Of a stretch of DNA of 64,000 nt, positions 14,645 to 23,519 are shown piece after piece. Location: the NCBI RefSeq assembly GCF_025823185.1, contig NZ_JACKVK010000008.1, positions 1,352,312 through 1,416,311 on the forward strand. Direction: 5' to 3'. The translations under genes were made by a program, and so were the position numbers. Within the stretch, counting starts at the first letter, position 1; each line of letters begins with the position of its first letter. This stretch comes from Mycobacterium yunnanensis. Lineage in GTDB: Bacteria > Actinomycetota > Actinomycetes > Mycobacteriales > Mycobacteriaceae. The notes under the pieces are model-generated. The model made no database searches. It was not told the origin of the DNA and saw only the letters and a list, made by a program, of their open reading frames with translations.

Positions 14645-15415
14645 TTAGTGGGCCTGTCCGGTACTGGCCGACGTGCCGCCGTCGACGGGCAGCCACGCGC
14701 CGGTGATGTAGGCGGCGTCGGGGCTGGCGAGGAACAGCACGGCGGGAGCGATGTCCGCCGGTTGCCCGGGCCGGCCAAGGGCGATGCGGTTGACCGCCGC
14801 CGCGAGGGCGGTCTCGTCGTCCTCGACGTCCTTGGTGATGTCGGTGATGGTGAGGGCGGGGGCGACGGCGTTCAGGCGGACGCCGCGCGGCCCGTAGTCC
14901 AGTGCCAGCGATTGGACGAAGTTCATGATCGCGGCCTTGGTTGCGTTGTAGGCAGATTGGCCCCAGTCGCCGCGCAGACCGGAGACCGATCCGACGACCA
15001 CCACGTTGCCCCCGGTCTTCTCGAGTTCCCCGAGGGCGTGGCGGACGACGTGGACGAAGCCGTCGACGTTCGTGGACCGGATGGCTTCCCAGCGGTCGAG
15101 CGTCAGTTCGTCGAAGGGTCCGCTGGTGTAGTCCGCCGCATTGTTGACCAACACGTCGAGGGCTCCGAAGCGGTCCACGACGGCCTGAACCATCGATCGC
15201 GCCGAGTCGTCGTCGGCGACGTCGGCCTCCACCGCGAGCACCCGCGCCTCGGGCTGCCCGCGAAGGGTGTCCTCGAGGACGTGGCGTCGGCGTCCGCTGA
15301 TGGCGACGTTTGCGCCGTTGAGCAGGAAGGCCTCGGCTATCGCCCGCCCGATGCCGGTCCCTCCGCCCGTCACCAGTACGGTCTTGCCTTCGAACGCATA
15401 GTCGTTGGTTGTCAT
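14645..15415 (-). CDS. SDR family oxidoreductase
   Basis: A 256-residue classical short-chain dehydrogenase. The cofactor motif T-G-G-G-T-G-I-G (about residues 16-23), V-N-N-A-A-D, the catalytic Ser in V-G-S-V-S-G and Y-N-A-T-K are all present; the C-terminus has the usual G-A-W-L-P-V-D-G-G. Arg residues after the second strand (S-G-R-R-R) favour NADP(H). It ends 234 bp before the VOC gene in the same direction and probably belongs to the same catabolic neighbourhood. Substrate unknown. Confidence 0.92.
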   Translation of the reverse strand: MTTNDYAFEGKTVLVTGGGTGIGRAIAEAFLLNGANVAISGRRRHVLEDTLRGQPEARVLAVEADVADDDSARSMVQAVVDRFGALDVLVNNAADYTSGPFDELTLDRWEAIRSTNVDGFVHVVRHALGELEKTGGNVVVVGSVSGLRGDWGQSAYNATKAAIMNFVQSLALDYGPRGVRLNAVAPALTITDITKDVEDDETALAAAVNRIALGRPGQPADIAPAVLFLASPDAAYITGAWLPVDGGTSASTGQAH

Positions 15416-15493
15416 GGCGTACCCTTCGAACGACGGTCGATCCGTTCTAGAAAGGCTAGCCGCCCGGGATGAAGGCGAGCGTCCAGTCCGTCG

Positions 15494-17632
15494 TCAGCCC
15501 GCCGGGGTGACGTCGGCCCCGGACCCCTTGATCGCCGCCTTGGCGCGCTTCTCGGCGCGGACGGTCCTGGTGCCGCGCACGAATCCGGTTGCCGACACCG
15601 CGGCGGCCATCAGGGCGTTCTCGCCCGTGGTGAACGGGTGGAAGCCCACCCCGGCACCGCCGCGACCCTTCACCGGGATGTCGGCGACCTCGGTGACCTT
15701 CCAGGCCCGTTCGGAGATCGACAGGATGGCCTCGCCGTTTTGGCAAGTCAGCGGCAGCGCCGCGATGACCTCGTCGTCATCGGCGGCCAGTTTGACCCCC
15801 GCGACGCCGTTGCCCGCCGCGCCCTGCGGGTTCACCGCGGCCGGGTCGATGCGCAGCACCTTGCCGCGGCGCGTCACCAACGCCAGGTGCGAGCCGGGTG
15901 GCAGGACCCCGGAGCGCAGCAGGCCGGTGATGTCCGGTGCCACCGGGATGTCGCGGATCTTGTACGGCAGGCCGTTGCCGTTGGTGAACTTGACCCGGCC
16001 GTCGGTCCACACCGCCCAGCCCAGGCCCGCGCTCAGGAGATCGCCGTGGCTGTCGGAGAAGACACCGCGGTCGTCGAGTCGCCACGCCGTGTTGACCTTG
16101 CGCTCGCGGGCGCCGTCCTCGTCGGAGCTCGTCACCGTCGGCGTGGCCTCGTAGTCCAGCACCGTGCGACGGTCGAATTCGGGACCCTTGAACAACTTCG
16201 CGGTCTCTACGAGCTCGTGGTCGATCACGACGCGCCGTGCGTCGGGGTTCTCCACCAGCTCCGTCAGTTCCAGGAATTCCGCGTCCAACTTCTCCGCCTC
16301 GGCCTGCAACTCGATGACGTCGAGCTTGGTGAGGCGTCGAAGCTGAAGTCCCAGAACGTAATCGGCCTGTTCGCCGTCGATGTCGAACCTGTCCTGCAGG
16401 CCTTGGCGGGCGTCGTCGACGGTGTCGGATCCGCGGATCACTGCGACCGCGGCGTCGATGTCGAGGTGAATGGTCATCAGACCGGCGACCAGATGCCGCC
16501 GCGCCGCAACCTTCTCCAGCCGATACTCACTGCGGCGCAACACCACCGAGTCGCGCAGGTGCAGGAACGCCGAGATGAGTTCGCGCACCGACCACCAGCG
16601 CGGCACCCGGTCCTCGTCGAGCGCGACCAGACTGGCCGCGAACGTCGACTCCAGCGGGGTCAGGGCGAGCAGTTGCTCGCGGATCTGCTCGGCACTGTGA
16701 CCACGCTTGGCGGTGACCACGATGCGGAGCCCGTTACGGCGGTCGGTCAGATCCGACATGTCGGCCACGCCCGGCAGCTCACCCGACTCGACAAGGGCCC
16801 GAATGCGTTCCTGCACGGTGTTGCTCGCCACCCCAGGCGGCAGCTCGGTGACGACGACGTTCTTGCCGTCCACCGACACAGTGCCGCGCACGGTGAACTG
16901 ACCCCGCCCGGTGGTGATGTACTCGCGCAGGCCCGCCGTGCCGACCACGGTGGCACCGCACCCCCAGTCGGGACCGGGAATTAGTTTGACCAATCTGTCG
17001 TCGGTCATGTTCGGCGTCTTGAGCAGCGCCCGGCAGGCCGCCATGATCTCCCGCGGATTGTGCGCGGGGACCTTGGTGGCCCACCCCTCGGCGATGCCGA
17101 CGGCGCCGTTGCACAGCAGAGCCGGCCACCGCGCGGGCAGCACCGTCGGCTCGACCCATTCACCGTCGAACGTCGAGACCATGGGCACCGCGTGGTCGGC
17201 GAGCTCAGCGGTCAGGGCCGCACCCGGCGCCGACAACCGCATCTCGGTGTAGCGGTCGGCGGCGGGAATGTCGCCCTGGATGCGGGGGAAGGCGCCCTGC
17301 CCGTCGATCACCTTCACCCGCTGAAACTCCGCGGCCATCAACGCCGCGGCGCCGTACATCGAGGCGCCACCGTGCGGGTGCAGGTTGCCGGTGACCGCCG
17401 AGCAGACCTTCGAGGACTTCTGCGGTTTGTTGCCGGGGAGCAGCCGGGAGTCGTACATCTGGTACAGCAGGCGGCGCTGCCCGGGCTTGAGCCCGTCGAA
17501 GGCGGACGGGATGGCACGGTCGCTGACGCTGTAGAGCGCAAACGTCAGCTGGTAGTGGTTCCAGTAGTCGTCGGCGCTCTGGTCGAGCACCAGATCCGGA
17601 TTCTGCTCGGGAACGTCCAGGGTGGCGGGCAC
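15494..17632 (-). CDS. Atypical type II topoisomerase, GyrA/ParC-like subunit
   Basis: A 712-residue DNA breakage-reunion subunit. The catalytic tyrosine lies in A-D-R-Y-T-E-M-R-L-S (about residue 132), as in GyrA R-Y-T-E. The winged-helix DNA gate begins with S-D-R-A-I-P-S-A-F-D-G-L-K-P-G-Q-R. The C-terminal region is short and has a single GyrA-box-like T-R-R-G-K-V-L-R-I. The family match is to the extra, non-gyrase topoisomerase of M. smegmatis (TopoNM), reported to have unusual supercoiling behaviour. GTG start with AGGAAG eight bases upstream and only 12 bp after the ATPase subunit gene. Confidence 0.88.
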   Translation of the reverse strand: MPATLDVPEQNPDLVLDQSADDYWNHYQLTFALYSVSDRAIPSAFDGLKPGQRRLLYQMYDSRLLPGNKPQKSSKVCSAVTGNLHPHGGASMYGAAALMAAEFQRVKVIDGQGAFPRIQGDIPAADRYTEMRLSAPGAALTAELADHAVPMVSTFDGEWVEPTVLPARWPALLCNGAVGIAEGWATKVPAHNPREIMAACRALLKTPNMTDDRLVKLIPGPDWGCGATVVGTAGLREYITTGRGQFTVRGTVSVDGKNVVVTELPPGVASNTVQERIRALVESGELPGVADMSDLTDRRNGLRIVVTAKRGHSAEQIREQLLALTPLESTFAASLVALDEDRVPRWWSVRELISAFLHLRDSVVLRRSEYRLEKVAARRHLVAGLMTIHLDIDAAVAVIRGSDTVDDARQGLQDRFDIDGEQADYVLGLQLRRLTKLDVIELQAEAEKLDAEFLELTELVENPDARRVVIDHELVETAKLFKGPEFDRRTVLDYEATPTVTSSDEDGARERKVNTAWRLDDRGVFSDSHGDLLSAGLGWAVWTDGRVKFTNGNGLPYKIRDIPVAPDITGLLRSGVLPPGSHLALVTRRGKVLRIDPAAVNPQGAAGNGVAGVKLAADDDEVIAALPLTCQNGEAILSISERAWKVTEVADIPVKGRGGAGVGFHPFTTGENALMAAAVSATGFVRGTRTVRAEKRAKAAIKGSGADVTPAG

Positions 17633-17644
17633 GGCGAAGTCTTC

Positions 17645-19678
17645 CTAGTCGAGGTCGAGAGCGGCGGTGTCGACGCGGGAGGCGACGTCGGCCATCCACG
17701 TGCGTCGACCCTCGGGTGGACCACCAAAGAGCGTGTGGTGCAGCTTCGGGTCCCCGTCGTCGAGATGAACGCGAATGACGGTGCGCCGCTGCGGATCCAA
17801 CACGGTGTTCCAGAAGTCGTCGGCATCCATCTCGCCGAGGCCCTTGTTGCGCTGCACCTCGACCCTGCGCTTGGAGGTGGCCTGCATCTGCGCCACCGCG
17901 GCGTCGCGTTCGGACTCGTCCTGGCAGTAGACCCGCTCGTCGCCGGCCTTGACCACGAACAGCGGCGGCAACGTCACGTAGACCATCCCGGCCTTGACGA
18001 GCGGCCGGTAGAAGTCCAAGAACATCGAGATGAGGCTGGAGTTGATGTTGCCGCCGTCGGGGTCGGCGTCGGAGGCGAACAGGATCCTGTCGTACCGGCA
18101 GGACTCCGGATCGCAGTTGTCACGCACGCCGCAGCCCAGGATCCGCTCGATCGAATCGAACTCGTCCTTGACGCGCGCCTTGTTGATGGTGAATCCGTAC
18201 ACGTTGGGCGGCTTGCCCTTCAGCGGGAACGCCGCCTGGAACGTGGCGTCGCGGGCAGCCTTGATGGTGCCCAACGCCGAATCGCCCTCGCACAGGAACA
18301 GCTCCGCGCCGGATCCGCGGCCAGTCTCCCGGCTGGGCAACAGCTTTGGTGGCAGCGACAGGTTGGTGCCGAGGCCCTTGGCCTTCGACGCCGCACGCGA
18401 CCGGGCCTTGGCACCCTCGGCACTGCGCCGGGCCCGGGCCGCCTCCAGTGCCAGCGCGGTCCACAGCGACACCGTGTCGCCGTTGCCAGGGTTGGCGGCC
18501 CAGATGGTGACGCTGCGCGCCACGTCCGGTGCCATGGCGACGTTCAGCGAGCGCGACGACACCGCCGTCTTGGCCTGGGAGTCCCATGCCACGTCGGGCG
18601 CACGGGTGTCGACTGCGAGCGCGGTCACCGCGGCGAAGTCCTGTGCCTCCGGGCCGTCCTCGCCCTTGGCCAGGCCGAGGTCGCGGATGCGCGACGCACG
18701 GTCGGCCAGTGCCTCGGACAGGCCCTTGACCGCCGCGGTCAGGTGCGAGCCGCCGCCCGGGGTGCGCACTGTGTTGCAGAACGCGGCGACGGTGGCCGGT
18801 TCGGAGGGACCCGCCGTCAACGACCAGCGGAACGGGGTCGGCCCGCGGCCGGTGGTGTACTCGCCGCGGCCCTCGACCACCGCGCGTACCCCGGGCACCG
18901 GCGTGCCGGCGGCCGTGCACATGAGGTCGAGCAGGGTCTCGGTGCCCCACGGGCCGCTGAACGGTTCGAGCAGTTCGGGCCGGATCGCCTCGCCCGGCCA
19001 GCCCTCGTCGACGACGGTCAGGTGCACTCCGGGCGACATCCGAGCCGCCGCGTGTGCGCGCAGCAGGACCTCGTTGACGTCGATGCTGGAGTCGGGCACC
19101 ACGGCGGCGTCGAACAGGATGCGCACCTCGGTGCCGTGGAGGTCGGGTTTGCGGTTGCCGGTGCCACGTAGCTTCTGGGTGTCGCCGCGGGTGAAGGCTG
19201 CGGCGGGGTCGAACTCCCGTCCCTCGAACGTCCCGGGGTAGCCCGCGCCGAAGCTTTGGACGTAGGTCTTGCTCGCGCGGTGCACCGTCACGTCGGTGCG
19301 CGCGGAGATGAAGACAGCTGCTGCTGCTCCGATTCCGTTGAGGCCGGCGCCCGTGCTCGCGGCGTCGGCGTGCACGGAGAACTTGCCGCCGGCCCGGGCG
19401 GTGCCCAGGGTCTTGACGATGCCGTTCTTGCCGTTCACCGGATCGGAGTCGACGGGAAGTCCGCGGCCGTCGTCGGCGACGCTGACCGATCCGTCCTCGT
19501 GCAGGGTGATGGTGACCGTCGAGCCGCCGTGGGCGGGGTCGGCAACCTCTTCGATCGCGTTGTCCACCAGTTCACGCAGCGCGGTGTTGAGCACGTCCAG
19601 TCCCAGGTTCACCGCTGGCCGCAGGCGGGTGTGCTGGACGTCGTCGAGCTCGGTGATGTCAGCGGCGGTGTAGCTCAC
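17645..19678 (-). CDS. Atypical type II topoisomerase, GyrB/ParE-like ATPase subunit
   Basis: A 677-residue GyrB-like subunit. The GHKL ATPase motifs are E-L-V-D-N-A-I-E-E (N box), V-A-D-D-G-R-G-L-P-V and G-A-G-L-N-G-I-G-A. The TOPRIM region has C-E-G-D-S-A-L-G and D-A-D-P-D-G-G-N-I in place of the gyrase D-A-D-V-D-G-x-H-I, followed by Q-R-N-K-G-L-G-E-M (gyrase Q-R-Y-K-G-L-G-E-M). The consistent departures set it apart from gyrase. The GTG start is chosen for AAGGGG upstream and because conserved sequence begins there. A 16-bp dyad at 19761-19776 lies in its promoter region. Confidence 0.89.
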   Translation of the reverse strand: MSYTAADITELDDVQHTRLRPAVNLGLDVLNTALRELVDNAIEEVADPAHGGSTVTITLHEDGSVSVADDGRGLPVDSDPVNGKNGIVKTLGTARAGGKFSVHADAASTGAGLNGIGAAAAVFISARTDVTVHRASKTYVQSFGAGYPGTFEGREFDPAAAFTRGDTQKLRGTGNRKPDLHGTEVRILFDAAVVPDSSIDVNEVLLRAHAAARMSPGVHLTVVDEGWPGEAIRPELLEPFSGPWGTETLLDLMCTAAGTPVPGVRAVVEGRGEYTTGRGPTPFRWSLTAGPSEPATVAAFCNTVRTPGGGSHLTAAVKGLSEALADRASRIRDLGLAKGEDGPEAQDFAAVTALAVDTRAPDVAWDSQAKTAVSSRSLNVAMAPDVARSVTIWAANPGNGDTVSLWTALALEAARARRSAEGAKARSRAASKAKGLGTNLSLPPKLLPSRETGRGSGAELFLCEGDSALGTIKAARDATFQAAFPLKGKPPNVYGFTINKARVKDEFDSIERILGCGVRDNCDPESCRYDRILFASDADPDGGNINSSLISMFLDFYRPLVKAGMVYVTLPPLFVVKAGDERVYCQDESERDAAVAQMQATSKRRVEVQRNKGLGEMDADDFWNTVLDPQRRTVIRVHLDDGDPKLHHTLFGGPPEGRRTWMADVASRVDTAALDLD

Positions 19679-19760
19679 TGCGCGCCCCTTCCATCGGTCA
19701 TGTGCGTGCCGCAGGAATGGTAGACGGCGCATCGGACATCGTCGTGCAACCGCGGCGGGC

Positions 19761-19776
19761 TATGAGCAGACTCATA
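19761..19776. promoter_or_regulatory. Dyad upstream of the topoisomerase pair
   Basis: TATGAG-CAGA-CTCATA is a perfect 6-4-6 inverted repeat in the 166-bp gap between the GyrB-like gene (start 19678) and the DHA2 exporter (stop 19845), both on the minus strand. It lies where the topoisomerase promoter should be and contains A/T-rich TATGAG, usable as part of a -10. No adjacent regulator gene points to a binding protein. Confidence 0.35.
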
Positions 19777-19844
19777 TCGTCGGCGACGCGGCCTGCTCGG
19801 CCACACGGGGCCCGGACGGGGAGCTTACGCAGGTTGGGTGGCAC

Positions 19845-21275
19845 TCAGCGCGCGACGGGTGTCGAGCACCTGGCTCCGTCTGGGCCCGGTGCGCGCGTGG
19901 CGTCGGTTCGCCACCAGACCGCCATTCCGATCGCGATCAGCACCGCGGCGCTCGCCGCCGAGACGACGAAGACCCACCCTCGCCGAACGGTGTCCAGGTC
20001 GACGCCGGCGTGGTAGATCATCGTCAGGATTGCCGTGCCCAGCACCGTTCCCAGTTGACGGGCGGTGTTGGTCAGCGCCGACCCGGCGCCCCACTGATGC
20101 GATTGCAGCGCAAGGCCACTGACGGCCGACAGGCTCGGCATGACCAACCCGACGCCCGCTCCGGTCAGGATCTGACCGGGAAGGAAGTCCGCGAAGTAGT
20201 TTGGCTCCAGGTGTGCCCGGCACAACCAGAAGACGACGCCGGCGACGTAGAGCGTCGCACCCGTCGCGGCGACGGCGCCGATTCCAAGCCGGCCGACGAG
20301 TTTGCCGGCCACCGTCAGGGACACGACGACCACGACGAAGGGGCCGGGCGACAAGCACAGACCTGCCACGGACGGCGGCAAGTGCCACACGCCGGTCAAG
20401 AACATGACGCCGCCCAGGAGCATTGCCGCAAACGCTGCCGAGAAGACCAGCAGCGCAAGGCAACTCGACCACATGGGGACGACTCGCACTACCGCCAGAT
20501 CGAGCGCGGGCAACGGGTGCCGGACGGACCGCCAGACCGCCCCCGCCATGAAGCCGGTCGCGACGAGTGCGGCGGTGACGACCTCGGTCGAGGTCCAGCC
20601 GGCCGTGGGAAGTTCGACCAGCGCCCACACCAGGGCTCCGATGCCCAGGACGAGCATGACGGCGCCCACCAGGTCGGGTACGCCGACGCCGGTCGCCGGC
20701 GTCCACGCGAGAACCCAGGTCCCGGCCAGGAAGGCCGCCACGCCCAAGGGCACGTTGACGAAGAAGATCCACCGCCAGGACACCTCGACCAGCAAGCCGC
20801 CCACCGGCGGACCCAGGGCGGCGGCCATGGCGCCCACGGCCGACCAGGTGCTGACCGCGACGGCACGCCGGGACGCGGGGACAGCGGCCATGAGAAGTGC
20901 AAGCGAGCTCGGCATCAGCATTGCCGCGCCGACGGCCTGTACCACCCGGGCGGAGACGAGCATCGTGAACGACGGCGACAGCCCGCACGCTGCCGATGCG
21001 AGGGTGAACACGACCAGACCCCACAGGAACATTCGTCGGTGGCCGTAACGATCGCCGAGTCGTCCGGCGGGGTTGAGGAACGCCGCGAAGACGACGGTGT
21101 ATCCGTTGAGGATCCAGGACATGGCCGCGAGGTCGGCGTGCCCGAAGGCCGTCCGGATGTCGGGGAAGGCGATGTTGACGATGAAGAGATCCAGGCTCGC
21201 CAGGAAGGCGGCCGTGGACACGACGGCGACCGTCGCGGCCGGCCTCGTGGAGAGCGCCCGGCTCGGTGCCGCCAC
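19845..21275 (-). CDS. MFS transporter, DHA2 (14-helix) drug exporter type
   Basis: A 476-residue multidrug-type MFS protein. The first helix carries L-A-S-L-D-L-F-I-V-N-I-A-F-P-D-I, the DHA2/EmrB-QacA signature, the loop 2-3 motif is G-R-L-G-D-R-Y-G-H-R-R, and motif C reads A-A-L-G-P-P-V-G-G. Length fits 14 helices. I start at the GTG after GAGGAGG (five-base spacer); an upstream ATG adds 14 charged residues without a ribosome site. No linked regulator. Likely proton-driven export of drugs or lipophilic metabolites. Confidence 0.9.
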   Translation of the reverse strand: MAAPSRALSTRPAATVAVVSTAAFLASLDLFIVNIAFPDIRTAFGHADLAAMSWILNGYTVVFAAFLNPAGRLGDRYGHRRMFLWGLVVFTLASAACGLSPSFTMLVSARVVQAVGAAMLMPSSLALLMAAVPASRRAVAVSTWSAVGAMAAALGPPVGGLLVEVSWRWIFFVNVPLGVAAFLAGTWVLAWTPATGVGVPDLVGAVMLVLGIGALVWALVELPTAGWTSTEVVTAALVATGFMAGAVWRSVRHPLPALDLAVVRVVPMWSSCLALLVFSAAFAAMLLGGVMFLTGVWHLPPSVAGLCLSPGPFVVVVVSLTVAGKLVGRLGIGAVAATGATLYVAGVVFWLCRAHLEPNYFADFLPGQILTGAGVGLVMPSLSAVSGLALQSHQWGAGSALTNTARQLGTVLGTAILTMIYHAGVDLDTVRRGWVFVVSAASAAVLIAIGMAVWWRTDATRAPGPDGARCSTPVAR

Positions 21276-21373
21276 GTATGCCTCCTCGTCGGACCTCGTC
21301 CCGCACTCTGACTTCACAAGACTATACCCAGGGGTGCGATGCCGGCCATCGACGTCGGCGTGCCGGTGGGTGA

Positions 21374-22372
21374 TTAGCCGGTCGAGGCGGCCAGGTCGGC
21401 GCGGATGCGGGTGGAGTTCTGCAGCGCGAAACGCAGCGTCTTGGGTTCACGGCCGAGCAGGGCGGCGAGGTCGTCGGTCTGCACGTCGAAGTAGCGGCCG
21501 CTGGCCATCAGGCGGGTCAGCGTCTTGAGGTGCTCGGCGTTGTGCGGTTTGTCGGCTGCCAGGGCGCGGTCGACGTAATCGGTGTTCCAGGACTCCAGGT
21601 CCTGGGGTACGTAGGTCACCGGCCGGTCGAGCACGGCGGCGTAGTCGTCGGCGAACTCGGACATGCTCTTCAGTTCGGGCCCGATCAACGTGTACGTCCT
21701 TCCGACGTGGCCGGCCGGCTTCTCGAGAATGGAGGCGCACAGCTCAGCCACGTCGTATCCCGCGATGGGTGCCACCTTGGCCTCGCCCAACGGCAAGCGA
21801 AGTTCGCCGGTTGCCAGCAGATCGGGGATGGGGAACCAGGCGAAGATGGGGTTTTCGACGAAGATGCTGGCGCGCACGTGGACGACGGGAAGGCCGGACC
21901 AGTCCAGGACCTGTTCGCCGATCCAGTGTGCCCGCTGTTGCGGCGACCACTGGGAGACGGTTCCGCCCAACCACGACAACCGGATTCCCTCAGGGGCCGT
22001 CATCCGGTCGAAGGTCAGCAGGGTCTGCTCGGATTCGGAGATGTTGACGAAGACCTCGAGATCACCCTGCGCGCGGGCCACGGCGACCATCAGCAGGTTG
22101 GCGTCCACGTAGTAGGGCGACAGCCCCATGCTGAAGTACACCCGACGGCATCCGTTCAGCGCTGCCGCGACGTCGGCGACGTTGAGCAGGTCTCCGACGA
22201 ACACGTCGGCGCCAGCCCTGCGGAGTGCCTCCGCGCGGCCGTCGTCGACGCGGACGAAGGCGCGCACCGGCCAACCGGCGTCGAGAAGCATGCGAACCAT
22301 CGTGGTGCTGACCGAGCCGACCTCACCCGCCGCTCCCGTGATGAGGATGGGACGTGTGTGGGTATTCGTCAT
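21374..22372 (-). CDS. NmrA-like NAD(P)-binding protein
   Basis: A 332-residue atypical/extended SDR. The N-terminal Rossmann motif is I-T-G-A-A-G-E-V-G-S (about residues 11-20), and V-R-A-F-V-R plus G-A-D-V-F-V-G-D-L are typical of NmrA/azoreductase-like proteins. It lacks the Y-x-x-x-K pair of active reductases in the expected place. The second, shorter NmrA-like gene lies 212 bp upstream in the same direction, and the TetR-controlled hydrolase precedes that. It is probably the last gene of that operon. Function may be redox sensing or reduction of a small quinone-like substrate. Confidence 0.86.
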   Translation of the reverse strand: MTNTHTRPILITGAAGEVGSVSTTMVRMLLDAGWPVRAFVRVDDGRAEALRRAGADVFVGDLLNVADVAAALNGCRRVYFSMGLSPYYVDANLLMVAVARAQGDLEVFVNISESEQTLLTFDRMTAPEGIRLSWLGGTVSQWSPQQRAHWIGEQVLDWSGLPVVHVRASIFVENPIFAWFPIPDLLATGELRLPLGEAKVAPIAGYDVAELCASILEKPAGHVGRTYTLIGPELKSMSEFADDYAAVLDRPVTYVPQDLESWNTDYVDRALAADKPHNAEHLKTLTRLMASGRYFDVQTDDLAALLGREPKTLRFALQNSTRIRADLAASTG

Positions 22373-22550
22373 GACGTTCCAATTCCGTTGCAGTAGCCAG
22401 TGATTGAGGTCGAAGCCGGTGATCGTGGTCAGTCGGTGCTCGTGTCGAAGTCGGCTTCCAATCCCATTGCGCGTCCGTGTCGTCCAGACTCGAGAAGATC
22501 ATCAAGCCGTTGGGGGCGTTCTGCGCGACCGCGGCGATCACCGTGGCCAC
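22323..22550 (-). CDS. Possible small protein or remnant between the NmrA-like genes
   Basis: A GTG with AGGAG five bases upstream opens a frame starting V-A-T-V-I-A-A-V-A-Q-N-A-P-N-G-L-M-I-F-S. The first 30 residues look protein-like, but the tail is rich in His/Pro/Ser and overlaps the start of the next gene by 50 bases. In the +1 frame the sequence reads M-G-L-E-A-D-F-D-T-S-T-D and then a stop at about 22428, which looks more like a natural C-terminus. A short frameshifted remnant is therefore as likely as a functional gene. I do not recognise the family. Confidence 0.3.
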   Translation of the reverse strand: MATVIAAVAQNAPNGLMIFSSLDDTDAQWDWKPTSTRAPTDHDHRLRPQSLATATELERHDEYPHTSHPHHGSGG

Positions 22551-22584
22551 GAGTGCTCCTCGGGGTCCGGTGGTTGACGGTGGC

Positions 22585-23487
22585 TCAACGCGGCGCGAAG
22601 GGGCCGTCGTGGTCGAAGGCGGCGAGGTTGGCGGTGACGAACTCCCGCACCGTCATCGGTGGGTGTCCGGTGATGACCTCCACGAGGTTGTTCTCGCCGG
22701 CGAACACGCCCTCCTGATAGTCCTGGGCGACGCTGCTGATGTGCTGGACGAAGTGCTGCGTGGTTCCCTTGGACGTCAACAGCGCTGCGAAGGAAGGGAT
22801 GTCGACCGGCTCGTACCGGACCGGTAGTCCCAGCGCCGAGTCGATCTCGTCGACGATCGCGTAGTGGTCGAGTTCCTTCGCGCCCACGAGGGGGTAGATC
22901 TGCCGGTCGTGGGGCCCTGGATTCTGCAGCACGGCGGCGATGACCCTCGCTTGATCGCGTGCTGAGATGGGAGCGTGTCTACCCGTGCCGAAGGGGAGTT
23001 GGACCACGGCCTCCTGCTCGTCGCGGCGCCAGGCCCACGTGAGCCACTCGGCGAAGAACGTCGGTCGCAGATGCGTGGTGACGAACGCCGAGCGGTCGAG
23101 GAGGCGTTCGGCGAGCCAATGCTCCTGAGCGGCATGACTCGTGGCGTCACGGCGGGCCGAGATCTGCGACATGTTCACCACGGCGCCCACACCGGCTTCG
23201 CTCGCCGCCTGGGCGAACATGGCCGTGCTTGCCAGCAGCCCGTCGGTCGAGATCGGGTAGCAGAAGTAGGCGGCGTCGACTCCGGCCATCGCGGAACTGA
23301 GCGCGTGAAAGTCGAGTAGGTCACCGACGACGACGTCGGCACCGAGTGCGGCGAGGGCGTTGGAGCGTTCGTCGACGGTGTGGACGAACGCGCGAACTCG
23401 GTGCCCCGCGTCGAGAAGGATCTTCACGGCCGGGGCGGCTGTGTTTCCCGTGGCTCCGGTGATGAGGAAGAGGCGATCCGAGGTCAT
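22585..23487 (-). CDS. NmrA-like NAD(P)-binding protein
   Basis: A 300-residue NmrA-family protein. It has L-I-T-G-A-T-G-N-T-A (residues 8-17), H-R-V-R-A-F-V-H, and G-A-D-V-V-V-G-D-L, closely parallel to the other NmrA-like gene downstream. AAGGAG precedes the ATG. The gene starts 33 bp after the stop of the alpha/beta hydrolase gene, so they share an operon under the palindromic control region at 24.4 kb. Family members bind NAD(P)(H), with either reductase or sensor roles; substrate unknown. Confidence 0.88.
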   Translation of the reverse strand: MTSDRLFLITGATGNTAAPAVKILLDAGHRVRAFVHTVDERSNALAALGADVVVGDLLDFHALSSAMAGVDAAYFCYPISTDGLLASTAMFAQAASEAGVGAVVNMSQISARRDATSHAAQEHWLAERLLDRSAFVTTHLRPTFFAEWLTWAWRRDEQEAVVQLPFGTGRHAPISARDQARVIAAVLQNPGPHDRQIYPLVGAKELDHYAIVDEIDSALGLPVRYEPVDIPSFAALLTSKGTTQHFVQHISSVAQDYQEGVFAGENNLVEVITGHPPMTVREFVTANLAAFDHDGPFAPR

Positions 23488-23519
23488 CGTGCTGTCTCCT
23501 TGAGAACGGTTGCGGTGGT

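Noticed and set aside
17060..19171. 703-residue open frame on the plus strand
   Set aside because: It is antisense to the topoisomerase genes, rich in Arg/Gly/His without domain motifs, and arises from GC-rich codon bias.
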